From assembly GCF_902500225.1 (NCBI RefSeq), contig NZ_LR722658.1, positions 1-64,000 of the forward strand: DNA of 64,000 nucleotides. Reading direction: 5' to 3'. Below, piece after piece: positions 17,863 to 27,409 of this stretch. The position numbers and the translations under genes were made by a program. The DNA is from Buttiauxella massiliensis (GTDB lineage: Bacteria; Pseudomonadota; Gammaproteobacteria; Enterobacterales; Enterobacteriaceae). The stretch's first letter is position 1; the number at the start of each line of letters is the position of its first letter. A model generated the notes under the pieces. It saw nothing but the letters and a program-made list of their open reading frames with translations. It searched no databases and was not told where the DNA came from.

Positions 17863-19542
17863 TTACTTCTCCATTTCTTGAGTTGAAACGTCACGTACAT
17901 CCGGTGACGCTGGTTTTTCGCCCGGTATGCGACAGGCATCGGCCTGTGGCACCAGACTGATCTCGACACGCCGGTTATGCGCACGGCCATCAGGCGTATC
18001 GTTTGAAGCAATCGGACGGTTGTCGCCGTAGCCCTGCACCGCAAAACAACTTTCCGGTACATCACCGGTGTCCCGCATCCAGTTGCGAACGGATTCGGCT
18101 CGTTGCAGTGACAGACTCTGGTTAAGCGACACGCTGCCTGTATTGTCCGTATGTCCACTGACGACAATCAGCCAGCCTGGTTTGGCTTTGATGCCCACCA
18201 GCGCATTGACGAGGATTTTGGTCGAGCCGTCTTTAAGTAACGCTTTGCCGGAATCAAACAGCGACATGCTGTCGAGACGGACAATTGTTGGAACAGGCTT
18301 CGGTTTCGGAGCCGGGGGAGGAACATACGTATCAATCGCCTGTTGCAGTGCCAGCCACAGGCGTTGCCCCGGGTAATAGCCCAGACTGTAACGCAGCGGT
18401 TCACCCTGCCGCTGCCAGCGTTCAAGCAGGAGTGCATCCTGTTTCAGCGCTGCAAGTGACTGTGCTTTCGGGACGTAATGATTCATCGGAATGGCGGACC
18501 AGCGCTGTAAATCGGTACTCACCTGGCGGATCAGATCCCGGTTATTCGTCGCAGAAAAGCCCAGAGCGGCAAGTGAACACAGCCACATCAACAGGACAAC
18601 ACGGCGGGTACGCTGACCTCCCTGTATCGAGGAAGCAAACGGAGCCAGCAACGGCAGAACCGCATCGGGAAAGCGGCTGGCAGCGTCATTGACGACGACC
18701 ACAGAAGGGAACTGCAAACAGGAACGCAGATACAGCCACTGTGACCAGACAGACTGGGGCTCCGGCCTGGCGGCACCAGAGCGCAGGGTCACGGCAAATG
18801 GGCGGACGGGGGGCGTCAACCGATCTGCTTTCTCCAGTTCATCCAGCAAGGTTTCCCGAATAAACACGAATGCCTGGCTGAGAACCGGCAGTACCATCAG
18901 ATTATTTTCCATCTGCTGCCAGTCAACGAGTGCCTGAGGGGATGCATCAGGCGGACACACGACCGGACTGTCTCCGCGCACGATCACCCAGGGTGTGGCT
19001 GGCCCTGAGAGCTCACAACACACCACCACCGGCAGCGAAAATCCGGTCAGCGCTTTCATCTGTCTGACCTGCTGACGGAGTGTCTTCAGTGCCGAGCGTA
19101 AGACAGCCTCATCCTGATGCTGGTCCGGCAGACAGGCATACATCACGGAAAGCTGTCCAGCCTGACGGGGTTGCTGCACCAGAATGCTGCGCACAATATC
19201 CGTTAACCGGCTGACATCTCCCGCCCTATACCACCAGCCCTGAGCGGTTTTTCTGAGTTGTTGCCCCTGAAATATCTCGTCAAGACCATCACCACATACC
19301 AGTACGACTGGTCCTTGTGTATCAAGTAATGGCAATTCTACTGATGCTTCTGAACCATCAGCCTGCGGTGCGCGAAATCGGCAGTTTTTCCAGACAATCC
19401 AGCCAGCAACAATGAAAAGTATCACCGTAGCCAGGCTTTTAGAGACGTGACTAACGGGAATGAAATACCAGAGTAGCCACAGCAACACCGCAGACCCTAC
19501 CAGGGTATGTAAGACAACCGGGACGATGACTGATTTACGCAT
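17863..19542 (-). CDS. T6SS-associated OmpA-domain membrane protein
   Basis: A 559-residue protein starting at the ATG that overlaps the tssL stop (TAATG); an upstream start would only run back into tssL. Two hydrophobic segments lie near the N-terminus (about residues 5-45) and another near 310-330. The C-terminal 120 residues are an OmpA-like peptidoglycan-binding domain (SGHTDNTGS, LSLQRAESVRNW, NRRVEISLV). It anchors the secretion baseplate and membrane complex to the cell wall, a role filled in other systems by TagL or by TssL with a fused OmpA domain. The adjacent TssL lacks such a domain, which fits this split arrangement. Confidence 0.85.
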   Translation of the reverse strand: MRKSVIVPVVLHTLVGSAVLLWLLWYFIPVSHVSKSLATVILFIVAGWIVWKNCRFRAPQADGSEASVELPLLDTQGPVVLVCGDGLDEIFQGQQLRKTAQGWWYRAGDVSRLTDIVRSILVQQPRQAGQLSVMYACLPDQHQDEAVLRSALKTLRQQVRQMKALTGFSLPVVVCCELSGPATPWVIVRGDSPVVCPPDASPQALVDWQQMENNLMVLPVLSQAFVFIRETLLDELEKADRLTPPVRPFAVTLRSGAARPEPQSVWSQWLYLRSCLQFPSVVVVNDAASRFPDAVLPLLAPFASSIQGGQRTRRVVLLMWLCSLAALGFSATNNRDLIRQVSTDLQRWSAIPMNHYVPKAQSLAALKQDALLLERWQRQGEPLRYSLGYYPGQRLWLALQQAIDTYVPPPAPKPKPVPTIVRLDSMSLFDSGKALLKDGSTKILVNALVGIKAKPGWLIVVSGHTDNTGSVSLNQSLSLQRAESVRNWMRDTGDVPESCFAVQGYGDNRPIASNDTPDGRAHNRRVEISLVPQADACRIPGEKPASPDVRDVSTQEMEK

Positions 19543-20231
19543 TAACGTGGCAGCTCCGGAATGTGCGCAGACAACAGCGCCTGAAGCCACAGATGCCCAC
19601 CCCACCAGACAACGCCAGTCAATATGACCGCCAGCACAATCCAGAACCAGACTGAGCGCATCAGACTGTAGCGATGTTTACCGGTCCGGTGAACCACCAG
19701 AGACAAGCCCGCGTCAGGCTGAGGAACACGTTCAGTCAGGGCTTTGATCACTTCATCACGCTGCGTCTGGCTCACGGCCTTCAGGCTGTATAGTCCCTGA
19801 AAACCCAGTGCAATAACCCGGTGATAGCAGATCAGAACCGCGCTAATGGGTGCTGGCTGGCGAAGGACTTCGGCAATGCGATCCCATAACGCTTCTCCAG
19901 CACGTAGCGAGCCAAAAAAACGGGCCTGAAGCGGTGCTTTACGCCAGGCTATCTGACCGGCATCAAGGGTGATTTCTTCTCCCTCTTCAGGTTTATCAGG
20001 TTTTCTCGCCATTACTGCTTCATCCAGCAGGGCACACTGGGCATAGGAGATATGGTCAATGCTGGCCTCGTCATACCCGGCACGTTCCAGGGCTTCACGA
20101 ACGCTTTCCACCTGCCGGATGCACTTTTCATACAGCGCTGTGCCATCGGGAGTGACCGCACCCTTCTTCAGCATGGTGACGGTCAGCCAGGTTTCCGCCA
20201 TCAGCTGGTCGATATCGATGTCCTGTCTCAT
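19542..20231 (-). CDS. tssL: T6SS membrane complex protein TssL (DotU/IcmH family)
   Basis: A 229-residue DotU-family protein: a cytoplasmic helical domain (IDQLMAETWLTVTMLKKG, SYAQCALLDEAVM) followed by one C-terminal transmembrane helix at about 193-216. TssL sits in the inner membrane with TssM and contacts the baseplate. It lacks a peptidoglycan-binding extension; the next gene supplies an OmpA domain. It overlaps tssK by four bases (ATGA). TssM and TssJ are not in the window. Confidence 0.92.
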   Translation of the reverse strand: MRQDIDIDQLMAETWLTVTMLKKGAVTPDGTALYEKCIRQVESVREALERAGYDEASIDHISYAQCALLDEAVMARKPDKPEEGEEITLDAGQIAWRKAPLQARFFGSLRAGEALWDRIAEVLRQPAPISAVLICYHRVIALGFQGLYSLKAVSQTQRDEVIKALTERVPQPDAGLSLVVHRTGKHRYSLMRSVWFWIVLAVILTGVVWWGGHLWLQALLSAHIPELPR

Positions 20232-21577
20232 GAGCGCAGCACCGCAAAGAGTTCAAGCTCCAGTTTCCCGAGCAATGCAGGCACATAGAACATGCATACA
20301 CCCTGCTCCTGCATCTCACGGGCCGCAGCACTTTCCATATCAAGCGCGAAGTACTGGTTTTCCATTCTCACAGGCAATGCCGCAGGCACTCGACTAACCG
20401 GGATAAGCGGAATCCCTTTCAGAGCAGCACTGTAAATTTCATTCACGTCATCAGGTGACCCTGCCTGGCAAAGTGCCGGGAAGCGATCAGCAATCTGCCA
20501 CGCGGGAATATCGGAACGGACAGACAGATACAGGTCGGCTTCTTCACGTAAACGAATATCATGCAGGCTGGCTTTCCAGGTCTGGTCATCAGGCCGGGAC
20601 ATTTCGAGCGCAATGACTCTTGAAGGAAGACTGGCTTCCAGCAGGCCGGTGATGAGCTCAAACAGAGGCGGGAATGCGTTGACCGGCTCTGCGTGGTCAT
20701 AACCAGGAATGGCATCCAGGTCGTGCTCCAGAGAAAAAGTCAGCATGCTGCCAGCCAGTCGTGCAAGCTCAGCCCAGACCTGCTCGGGATGACGGGCCGG
20801 GAAACGTTCATACTCTGTCAGCACCCGGGCATGGGAATTCAGGGCATTCAGGAGCCAGAACAACGATACGTCAGCGACCGCAAAATCAGCCAGTCGCTCG
20901 TTGCTCTCACGACGCATGGACATCAGACGCTGGCGGCGGGAGCGAAGCTGGCGATTGAGCAATACCAGACGTTCACGAAGGGTCGGGCTTGCGGAGAACA
21001 GCGCCAGCGGTGGGATAAACGCCGGGTCCTGACGCCATCCACCCTGTCCGTCCCGGATAAGTCGGGCGACCGGACAGGTTTTCCAGGACTCATTACTTTC
21101 ATGAGCAAAACGGATGGAATAATTGAAACGGGCCACGGCCATCGACTCTTCTTCAGCACCGAAGGCATCCTGAACCGTCACCCATTCTTCACGGTAGCGA
21201 AGCGGTCTGTCGGAAAGTACGCTTTCCTGCTGAACATTGGTAGCACCTGACTGCATCAACGGCAGCGCGATGACGACCGTGACCACATCAGCACCCACAA
21301 GTTGTGCGGGATCGAGTTCACGAGGTACGGGGGGTAACTCACTGCATTGAGTGTCAATAAGAGAACCATCTTCCAGCCACAACCGCAGCTGTGAAATCTG
21401 GATCAGTCCCGATGAAAGCAGATTGTCATCAAACTCGACTTTCTCTATGCCATACGGGAAGGGAGACGCCAGAGCCGCTACCCCGGCACTGCGAAACGAT
21501 TCCCATTCTGCCTGCTGCTGGAACTGCTGAGGGGACAGCAATGCCCCCTCGTTCCACAGTGGACGATAAATTTTCAT
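20228..21577 (-). CDS. tssK: T6SS baseplate protein TssK
   Basis: A 449-residue TssK starting at MKIYRPLWNEGALLSPQQFQ, the conserved N-terminus of the family; the frame is open 31 codons further upstream but that part overlaps tssC and is not conserved. It is a trimeric cytoplasmic baseplate component linking TssFG wedges to TssL/TssM. It follows tssC after 13 bases and overlaps tssL. Length and order match enterobacterial T6SS clusters of the tssB-C-K-L type. Confidence 0.94.
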   Translation of the reverse strand: MKIYRPLWNEGALLSPQQFQQQAEWESFRSAGVAALASPFPYGIEKVEFDDNLLSSGLIQISQLRLWLEDGSLIDTQCSELPPVPRELDPAQLVGADVVTVVIALPLMQSGATNVQQESVLSDRPLRYREEWVTVQDAFGAEEESMAVARFNYSIRFAHESNESWKTCPVARLIRDGQGGWRQDPAFIPPLALFSASPTLRERLVLLNRQLRSRRQRLMSMRRESNERLADFAVADVSLFWLLNALNSHARVLTEYERFPARHPEQVWAELARLAGSMLTFSLEHDLDAIPGYDHAEPVNAFPPLFELITGLLEASLPSRVIALEMSRPDDQTWKASLHDIRLREEADLYLSVRSDIPAWQIADRFPALCQAGSPDDVNEIYSAALKGIPLIPVSRVPAALPVRMENQYFALDMESAAAREMQEQGVCMFYVPALLGKLELELFAVLRS

Positions 21578-21590
21578 CCCTGCGACCACC

Positions 21591-23135
21591 TTAGGCTTTT
21601 GCTTTTGGCATCTGGGAAACCAGCGACAAATTGATGTCCATGCCTTCCACCTGGAAATGCGGCACCGCAAAGAGTTTCACGCGGAAGAAGCCCGGGTTGT
21701 CTTCGATATCTTCCACCGTCACTTTCGCGTCACGCAACGGGTGTGATGCCTGAAGGTCATCGCCCGGATCGGTCATTTCAGTCACCAGGCCGCGCACCCA
21801 GGTATTGAGCTCCAGCTCCAGCAGGCGACGGTCTTTAGTGGTGCCGATATTTTCACGCTGGATAAGCTTCAGATAGTGGGCGATGCGTGACAGCAGGAAG
21901 ATGTATGGCAGACGGGCATTGATACGACTGTTGGCCGTCGCGTCAGCTGTATCAAACAACGCCGGTTTCTGCGATGAGTTAGCCGAGAAGAAGCAGGCGT
22001 AGTCGCGGTTTTTGTAATAGGACAATGGGATGAAACCCAGATTCGCGAATTCAAATTCACGGGTCTCGGGGATCATCACCTCAGACGGGATTTTCACCTG
22101 ATTGCCGGTGCCCAGGTCATACAGATGGATAGGCAAATCCTGCACCGCACCACCCGCCTGTGGCCCACGGATCTGGACGCACCAGCCGTTATTGATAAAG
22201 CTTTTTACCATGTTGGCAGCAAACGCAAATGACGCGTTGGTCCACAGGTATTTTTCGTGGTCTGGTCCCTTCACTTCCTCAACATAGTTGAAGCTGCGCA
22301 CCGGCACGGTATCAGGGCCGTACGGCAGACGGCCCAGCACACGCGGCATGGTCAGGCCGATATAGCGGGAGTCTTCTGAATCACGGAAGGATTTCCATTT
22401 GATGTATTCAGCACGGTCGAAGTAGTTACCGATGTCTTTAATCGCGGCCACTTCCTCCATCGAATTTTTATGGAAGAACTTAGGCCCGACCGAACCGATA
22501 AACGGCATGTGAGCAGCGGCGGAGACTTTCGAGATATTACGCAGCAGCGCAACATCCTGTGAAGACGCGTCGAATTCATACGAAGAAATGATAGCGGCAA
22601 TCGGCTCGCCGCCAGGCTGATCGTATTCCATCGTATATGTGTGATAGTAAAGACCGCTCTGAATAATTTCCGGGGAGTCTTCAAAATCCTGGCGGAGGTC
22701 TTCTTTCGAGACGTCCAAAATTTCCACCTTCACATTCTGGCGGAAATCAGTGCGGTCAACAGTATGCTTAAGCCCCCGCCACAATCCTTCTACGCGCTGA
22801 AACTCCGGGTGGTGCATGACTTCATCAAGTTGGCGACTGATCTGACGGTCCAGTTCGGCAATGTGCTGATCCAGTAAATTTTTATCGAGCTTTTCGACTT
22901 TCTGGCCTGACTGAGTAATCACCTGCATGAAAACCTGAATCCCAGCAGTCACTCGCTCATCAGCAGACGCTTCAGCCATAATGCTGGTGTCCTGATAATC
23001 GGTGATATCACCCAGGTTTTTAACGGGAGTCAGATTGATTTTTTCAAACAGTGAAGCGTAAACGCTATTATGCGGAGTTTTTTCCAGTACAGTAGTTTGC
23101 CCTTGTACTGAATGTGTTTCGGTATTTACGGACAT
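21591..23135 (-). CDS. tssC: T6SS sheath protein TssC (VipB)
   Basis: A 514-residue large sheath subunit with conserved segments GLWRGLKHTVDR, ISSYEFDASSQDVALLR, FIGSVGPKFF and WVRGLVTEMTDPGDD. TssC pairs with TssB to build the contractile sheath around the Hcp tube. The ATG at 23135 is preferred over one two codons upstream because the AGAGAGA ribosome binding site is then six bases away instead of adjacent. It lies 41 bases after tssB. Confidence 0.95.
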   Translation of the reverse strand: MSVNTETHSVQGQTTVLEKTPHNSVYASLFEKINLTPVKNLGDITDYQDTSIMAEASADERVTAGIQVFMQVITQSGQKVEKLDKNLLDQHIAELDRQISRQLDEVMHHPEFQRVEGLWRGLKHTVDRTDFRQNVKVEILDVSKEDLRQDFEDSPEIIQSGLYYHTYTMEYDQPGGEPIAAIISSYEFDASSQDVALLRNISKVSAAAHMPFIGSVGPKFFHKNSMEEVAAIKDIGNYFDRAEYIKWKSFRDSEDSRYIGLTMPRVLGRLPYGPDTVPVRSFNYVEEVKGPDHEKYLWTNASFAFAANMVKSFINNGWCVQIRGPQAGGAVQDLPIHLYDLGTGNQVKIPSEVMIPETREFEFANLGFIPLSYYKNRDYACFFSANSSQKPALFDTADATANSRINARLPYIFLLSRIAHYLKLIQRENIGTTKDRRLLELELNTWVRGLVTEMTDPGDDLQASHPLRDAKVTVEDIEDNPGFFRVKLFAVPHFQVEGMDINLSLVSQMPKAKA

Positions 23136-23176
23136 CAGCATTCTCTCTGTTAATCCATTAAAAGACTCACCCTGTT

Positions 23177-23671
23177 TTATTCAGGAGCAAGGGCACTTAA
23201 TTCGTCGCGTAATTCCTGCGTCAGAGCCGGGTCGATAAGAATTTTCTCTAGCTCTTTTCGGAAAGTAATATTGTCGAGAAGATTAGATTTCAGATCGCGA
23301 AGTAAATTACGCATGGCAAGCATGGCGCGGAGCTGCGGTATCTGCCGGGCAACCTGTTCAGGCTCGAAGTCTTTCATTTCCTGGAAACTAAGACTGACGT
23401 TTTCTTCCGAACCATCATCAGAAAGTGTATTTGGGACTGAATATTTTAATTCGGGATTTAACTCAGAAAGGACGCTATTAAAGTTGTTTTTATTAACATT
23501 GATTTTACTTCGCTCAGAGAGAGGGAGATCTTCTTTACCATTACTAAAATCCCCGACAGCCAGCAGCTTCAGGGGGAGTTCAACTTTCTTCTGAGCAGAG
23601 CCTGTATGCAGGTCAAGTCGGATGTTTACACGTGCTTTTGGTATCTCGCTTTGGAAGGTCGACTCAGCCAT
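23177..23671 (-). CDS. tssB: T6SS sheath protein TssB (VipA)
   Basis: A 164-residue small sheath subunit: KARVNIRLDLHTGSAQKKVELPLKLLAVGDF followed in pieces by the acidic C-terminal half with FRKELEKIL. It interlocks with TssC. The ATG at 23671 (MAESTF) is chosen: it has an AAGGGAAT ribosome binding site, whereas the open frame 18 codons upstream has none. This is the first gene of the visible T6SS operon, so the operon promoter should lie in the AT-rich 630 bases upstream. Confidence 0.95.
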   Translation of the reverse strand: MAESTFQSEIPKARVNIRLDLHTGSAQKKVELPLKLLAVGDFSNGKEDLPLSERSKINVNKNNFNSVLSELNPELKYSVPNTLSDDGSEENVSLSFQEMKDFEPEQVARQIPQLRAMLAMRNLLRDLKSNLLDNITFRKELEKILIDPALTQELRDELSALAPE

Positions 23672-24304
23672 ATCATTCCCTTTGTGCTTGAACTGTAGTG
23701 ATGAATTCCACGAATTTCTTAACAAAGCGATGATAGAGTAAATGTCTAACTTAGATCAACTTTACAGATAAATGATCTGCCATTAGAAATTTATTAAGAA
23801 TTTTCCTCTATAGACAAACAAGAAAGAACTCTGCACATGCTGTTAAAGTGGGGTTTGTTGACTGCTTTTAACATACAGGAGAGCGAAATCCACCAAATGT
23901 GAATAAAATGGTAGTGCCATGTTATATGGATGATCTTTTGTTGATCTGAATCAATGTTTTTAAGAGAGCAGCTTGAGGTGGGGCTTTGTGATTCTAAGTA
24001 TGCAAATATATTACAAGAATAGTCTTATATATAGGACGAATGTAAGTTACTTGAATGTTTAAATTTGAATATAAATAAATGTAGGTTTTCGATACAAAAC
24101 ATTTCTATTATTCATTTTGTGAATGCTTTTTCGTATTCAATGGTTGCTCATCGTATCAAAGAGGCTATTTGTGGGTATGAACTTGTCATATTGAGACAAA
24201 TGTCAAAAAGAATGCAGGAAAGAAGAGGTGAAGCTTTCTTATTTCGTTGTTGTGAGAAGAAAGCAATACTCTTCGGGTCATGTTCTCTGTGTCGGTGACA
24301 AAAG
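23672..24304. other. Gene-free AT-rich region upstream of tssB
   Basis: No convincing gene. Contents: an inverted repeat AGATCA-N14-TGATCT at about 23754-23779, an imperfect hairpin TGTTAAA/TTTAACA at about 23841-23873, and the FNR-type palindrome listed separately. Short open frames on both strands have no ribosome binding site or recognisable product. This is the likely promoter and regulatory region of the T6SS operon, with the end nearest the IS possibly holding leftovers of the original insertion junction. Confidence 0.5.
23941..23954. promoter_or_regulatory. FNR-type binding site
   Basis: TTGATCTGAATCAA is a perfect match to the FNR consensus TTGAT-N4-ATCAA. It lies 270 bases upstream of the tssB start, with no gene between. 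If functional it would link T6SS transcription to oxygen status. The distance is long for direct activation unless the transcript has a long leader. Confidence 0.45.
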
Positions 24305-24351
24305 TGTAGTGGATCACAAAATCAGGACACCGGAATAACCTGCTTCCACTT

Positions 24352-25143
24352 TTATTCATGCAGGCAAGGCGATAATCCACCATTGTTCGTATGAGGACGG
24401 TAAACGTTGTAATAACCATTTATCCACTGGTTTATATCGCGTACTGCATGACTAAAATCACCATAACCACCTTTCGGTAACCATTCACTTTTAAGGCTGC
24501 GAAAGACTCTTTCCATCGGTGAATTATCCAGACAATTCCCTCTGCGACTCATACTTTGCATTACCCCATAGCGCCAGAGTAACTTTCTGTATTTATTGCT
24601 TTTATATTGAACCCCTTGATCTGAATGAAACAGAAGACGTTCATTACGCGGTCGTGTTTCCAGGGCATTACGCAACGCCCTGCATACCAAATCAGCATCA
24701 GCGGTTAATGAGAGGGCTGAGCCAATAATCCGGCGTGAATATAAATCAACAACAAGCGCGAGATAGCACCACCTGTCCTGCAGGCGAATAAAGCTGATAT
24801 CACCACACCAGACGCGGTTTGGTGCGGCGGGGTTAAACTGCCGGTTCAATAAGTTTGGCAATGCCGGACTGTTGTCTTCATTTATTCGGTAGCGATGTTT
24901 AACAGGCTGGCGACTGGTCAGCCCGCACTCCTGCATCAGTCGTCGCGCCAGCCACCTGCCTGCATCAACGCCACTCTGGCGTAACATCTGGCTGATTGCC
25001 CGACTCCCTGCAGCACCACGACTGAGAGCATGCAATGCTCTCACCCGACTTCGTAATGCAATTCTTTGCACATTAACCGGATGCTTCGCCTGCGCGTAAT
25101 AAACGCTACGGTGAATACCGAATAAATGACAAAGAACCTGCAC
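24352..25143 (-). CDS. IS3-family transposase OrfB (DDE integrase domain)
   Basis: A 263-residue rve-type integrase. The HTH_21-like N-terminus ([13 protein letters not shown]) is followed by the catalytic core with the DDE triad in [17 protein letters not shown] and [15 protein letters not shown]. The reading frame continues upstream past this start and could join OrfA by a -1 frameshift near the GGAAAG at the end of orfA, as in other IS3 elements. It appears intact. Confidence 0.9.
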   Translation of the reverse strand: MQVLCHLFGIHRSVYYAQAKHPVNVQRIALRSRVRALHALSRGAAGSRAISQMLRQSGVDAGRWLARRLMQECGLTSRQPVKHRYRINEDNSPALPNLLNRQFNPAAPNRVWCGDISFIRLQDRWCYLALVVDLYSRRIIGSALSLTADADLVCRALRNALETRPRNERLLFHSDQGVQYKSNKYRKLLWRYGVMQSMSRRGNCLDNSPMERVFRSLKSEWLPKGGYGDFSHAVRDINQWINGYYNVYRPHTNNGGLSPCLHE

Positions 25144-25169
25144 AGGCCACTTTGCTTTCAGCCGTGTGA

Positions 25170-25487
25170 TTAGCGCGATAACTTTCCAGGGGCTTCGCTC
25201 ATCAGCACGGCAGCCTGCTTTAGTATTTCTTTTTCCATCTCAAGACGTTTTATCTGCGCTTTAAGCTGCTGAATTTCGCGCTGTTCAGGAGTAATAGCAT
25301 TGCCGGCGGGCTCAATACCCAGAAGTTCCTGCTTATAAAGCCGTATCCATTTGCGCAAATGGTCAGGGTTGAGTTCGAGCGCCTGAGCAACTTCCCGTGC
25401 ATCTCGCTGGTATTTAACAACCTGTTCGATAGCTTCGAGTTTGAACTCCGGGGAAAATGTGCGTTTAGTCCGACGAGTTTTGATCAT
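25170..25487 (-). CDS. IS3-family transposase OrfA (helix-turn-helix)
   Basis: A 105-residue HTH_Tnp_1-type protein: [19 protein letters not shown], a helix-turn-helix ending in [15 protein letters not shown], then a leucine-zipper-like coiled coil ([20 protein letters not shown]). It binds the IS ends and, when fused to OrfB by frameshifting, forms the active transposase. Confidence 0.9.
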   Translation of the reverse strand: MIKTRRTKRTFSPEFKLEAIEQVVKYQRDAREVAQALELNPDHLRKWIRLYKQELLGIEPAGNAITPEQREIQQLKAQIKRLEMEKEILKQAAVLMSEAPGKLSR

Positions 25488-25572
25488 GCATCACCTCATG
25501 TTCACTGTTTTAACATTAACAGGATTTCGAGGTGTCCTGAATTACCGATCCACTACACTCGGAAATTCAAGG

Positions 25573-25578
25573 TATAAT
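25573..25578 (+). promoter_or_regulatory. -10 box of yaiL
   Basis: A perfect TATAAT lies 35 bases before the yaiL start. The matching -35 position (about 25550-25555) falls in the terminal repeat of the IS and reads CCACTA, far from TTGACA. The insertion seems to have replaced the original -35 element. Confidence 0.45.
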
Positions 25579-25612
25579 CCCTGGTACTATTTGAATCTTT
25601 TAGACCACGAAC

Positions 25613-26152
25613 ATGACAAAACTCACATTACAAGAGCAGATGCTGAAAGCTGGCTTAGTCAGCAGCAAAAAAATGGCCAAAGTTCAGAGAACGGCCAAAA
25701 AATCACGAGTTCAGGCTCGTGAGGCACGCGAGGCTGTAGAAGAGAATAAAAAGGCGCAAATTGAACGTGATAAAGAGCTGGTTGAACAACAAAAGCAAGC
25801 TGCTTTATCTAAAGAATATAAAGCTCAAATTAAACAGCTGATTGAAATGAATAGAATTGTTATTTCAAAAGGCGATATTGGCTATAACTTCACAGATAAC
25901 AATTTAATTAAAAAAATCTATGTGGATAAGGTTACTCAGACTCAATTAACCAATGGCCGTCTCGCTATTGCTCGTTTGATGACAGATAAAAATCCTGAAG
26001 GTGAATACGCGATTATCCCAGCAAGTGTTGCCGATAAAATTGCGCAGCGTGATGCGAGCTATATCGTATTAAACAGTACGCTGAGCCAGGAAGCTCAAGA
26101 CGAAGAAGACCCGTATGCTGACTTTGTCGTGCCTGATGATTTGATGTGGTAG
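25613..26152 (+). CDS. yaiL: DUF2058 family protein YaiL
   Basis: A 179-residue protein of the DUF2058 family, as E. coli YaiL. The N-terminal third is a highly charged coiled coil (AREAREAVEENKKAQIERDKE in overlapping heptads) and the C-terminal part is a compact domain with IAIIPASVADKIAQRD-like sequence, ending DFVVPDDLMW. Soluble; its role is poorly understood and no enzymatic motif is seen. It is followed by a strong terminator at 26181-26217. An IS lies 55 bases upstream and probably altered its promoter. Confidence 0.85.
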   Translation: MTKLTLQEQMLKAGLVSSKKMAKVQRTAKKSRVQAREAREAVEENKKAQIERDKELVEQQKQAALSKEYKAQIKQLIEMNRIVISKGDIGYNFTDNNLIKKIYVDKVTQTQLTNGRLAIARLMTDKNPEGEYAIIPASVADKIAQRDASYIVLNSTLSQEAQDEEDPYADFVVPDDLMW

Positions 26153-26180
26153 GGAAAGTTTCCAGCGTCCCTTTGAAATA

Positions 26181-26217
26181 CGCCCCTCAGCCAAGGCTGT
26201 CTGAGGGGCGTATTATT
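26181..26217 (+). terminator. Rho-independent terminator after yaiL
   Basis: A ten-base-pair stem CGCCCCTCAG/CTGAGGGGCG with a ten-base loop, followed by TATTATTATG. It separates yaiL from the convergent lyase gene. Confidence 0.75.
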
Positions 26218-26227
26218 ATGTTTGAAG

Positions 26228-27409
26228 CTACTGCGCGCCAATACGCAGCAGCCCTTTAATGGCTTGCTCAAGATAACTGCGCGGGCAACCGAGATTCAGA
26301 CGAATAAAGCCCGAGCCTGATGGGCCAAAACCACTCCCCATAGAAGGAGCAATACCGGCTATCTCAGTCATCACGTTCTTTAACTCATCATCGTTCAAGC
26401 CCAATGCGCGGCAATCTATCCATATCAAATAGGTACCTTGTGCCGGAATAACACGTAACCACGGCATATAGTTCTCTACCTGCGACACAAACCAATCACG
26501 ATTTGCCGCGAGATAACCAAGCAATTCGTCCAGCCAGTGTTCGGCACCATTATATGCCGCAGTAGCCGCTTCCATCGAAAGCGCATTGAATACGTCCAGA
26601 CCGTGAGCATTTAAACGCTCGATAAATCTCCCCTTTAAATCTGCATCGGGAATAAGGAAGTTAGAGATCCGCAGCGATGAGAGTCCAAAGGTTTTACTTG
26701 CTGATGTGGCAGCAATTACCCTTGAATGCCAGCGAGACTCAAGATGCAAAACAGAGGTAAACGTTGAGCCTGGCAGCAGGAGATCAGCCCAGATTTCGTC
26801 TGAAAGCACCGTCACATCGTATTTTTCACATAGCGTCAAAAGTTTGGTTAACTCATCTTTGCTCCAGCAACGCCCGGTAGGGTTATGCGGGTTACACAGA
26901 ATGAACAGTGGCGGGCGGTATTTGCTAAACAATTCCTCTAACTGCTCAAGATCCATCACATATCCCGCATCTGGATCTTCTTGCAGCGGATTCTCAACAA
27001 GGTTGCGCTGGTTAAGCTTGATAATTTTGGCAAATGAACCGTAGTAAGGCCCCTGAACCACAACGCTATCACCCACCTGGCTTAGCATTTGTACCAACAG
27101 TGAAAGGCCCGGCACTACTCCTTCAATACTGCAAACCCATTCAGGGCGAATCAGGAGCTGATGGCGACGCTCAAACCAGTTGGTCAGCGCCGTGTAGTAT
27201 TTTTCATCACGCTCGCTGTAACCAAAGACACCATGATCAACACGCCGATGAAGCGCCTCCAACACATTTGATGGGCAGGCAAAATCATAATCCGAAACCC
27301 ACATTGGGAGTAAATTGTCAGTTTGCATATTCTGATAACGATCGATGAAATCCCATTTCACTGAACCCGTAGCATGGCGATTAATCACCTGGTCAAAATT
27401 GTTTTTCAT
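26228..27409 (-). CDS. PLP-dependent cystathionine beta-lyase / aminotransferase, MalY/PatB family
   Basis: A 393-residue fold-type I PLP enzyme. VKWDFIDRY near the start, PMWVSDYDFACP, CNPHNPTGRCWS, VLSDEIWADL and the PLP lysine in SASKTFGLSSLRISN are typical of the MalY/PatB C-S lyases, which cleave cystathionine or cysteine conjugates to pyruvate, ammonia and a thiol. E. coli MalY also represses the maltose activator MalT, but nothing here shows that. It overlaps the damaged nhaC by four bases; MalY/PatB genes are sometimes paired with NhaC-type transporters, so substrate import may once have been coupled. Confidence 0.85.
   Translation of the reverse strand: MKNNFDQVINRHATGSVKWDFIDRYQNMQTDNLLPMWVSDYDFACPSNVLEALHRRVDHGVFGYSERDEKYYTALTNWFERRHQLLIRPEWVCSIEGVVPGLSLLVQMLSQVGDSVVVQGPYYGSFAKIIKLNQRNLVENPLQEDPDAGYVMDLEQLEELFSKYRPPLFILCNPHNPTGRCWSKDELTKLLTLCEKYDVTVLSDEIWADLLLPGSTFTSVLHLESRWHSRVIAATSASKTFGLSSLRISNFLIPDADLKGRFIERLNAHGLDVFNALSMEAATAAYNGAEHWLDELLGYLAANRDWFVSQVENYMPWLRVIPAQGTYLIWIDCRALGLNDDELKNVMTEIAGIAPSMGSGFGPSGSGFIRLNLGCPRSYLEQAIKGLLRIGAQ

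Larger units (their letters stand above)
24305..25557 (-). mobile_element. Complete IS3-family insertion sequence
   Basis: About 1.25 kb, bounded by inverted repeats beginning TGTAGTGGATC and continuing to TCAGGACACC with a few mismatches. It contains orfA and orfB of an IS3-family transposase, both intact. No target-site duplication is evident in the flanking bases (AAG on the left, CTC on the right). It lies between the T6SS promoter region and yaiL. Confidence 0.9.

Noticed and set aside
1-23735. Complete T6SS
   Set aside because: tssA, tssE, tssF, tssG, tssJ, tssM and PAAR are not in the window, so function as a whole cannot be claimed from this sequence.
24065-24298. 77-residue open frame upstream of tssB
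   Set aside because: AT-rich chance frame without a ribosome binding site, flanking an IS end.
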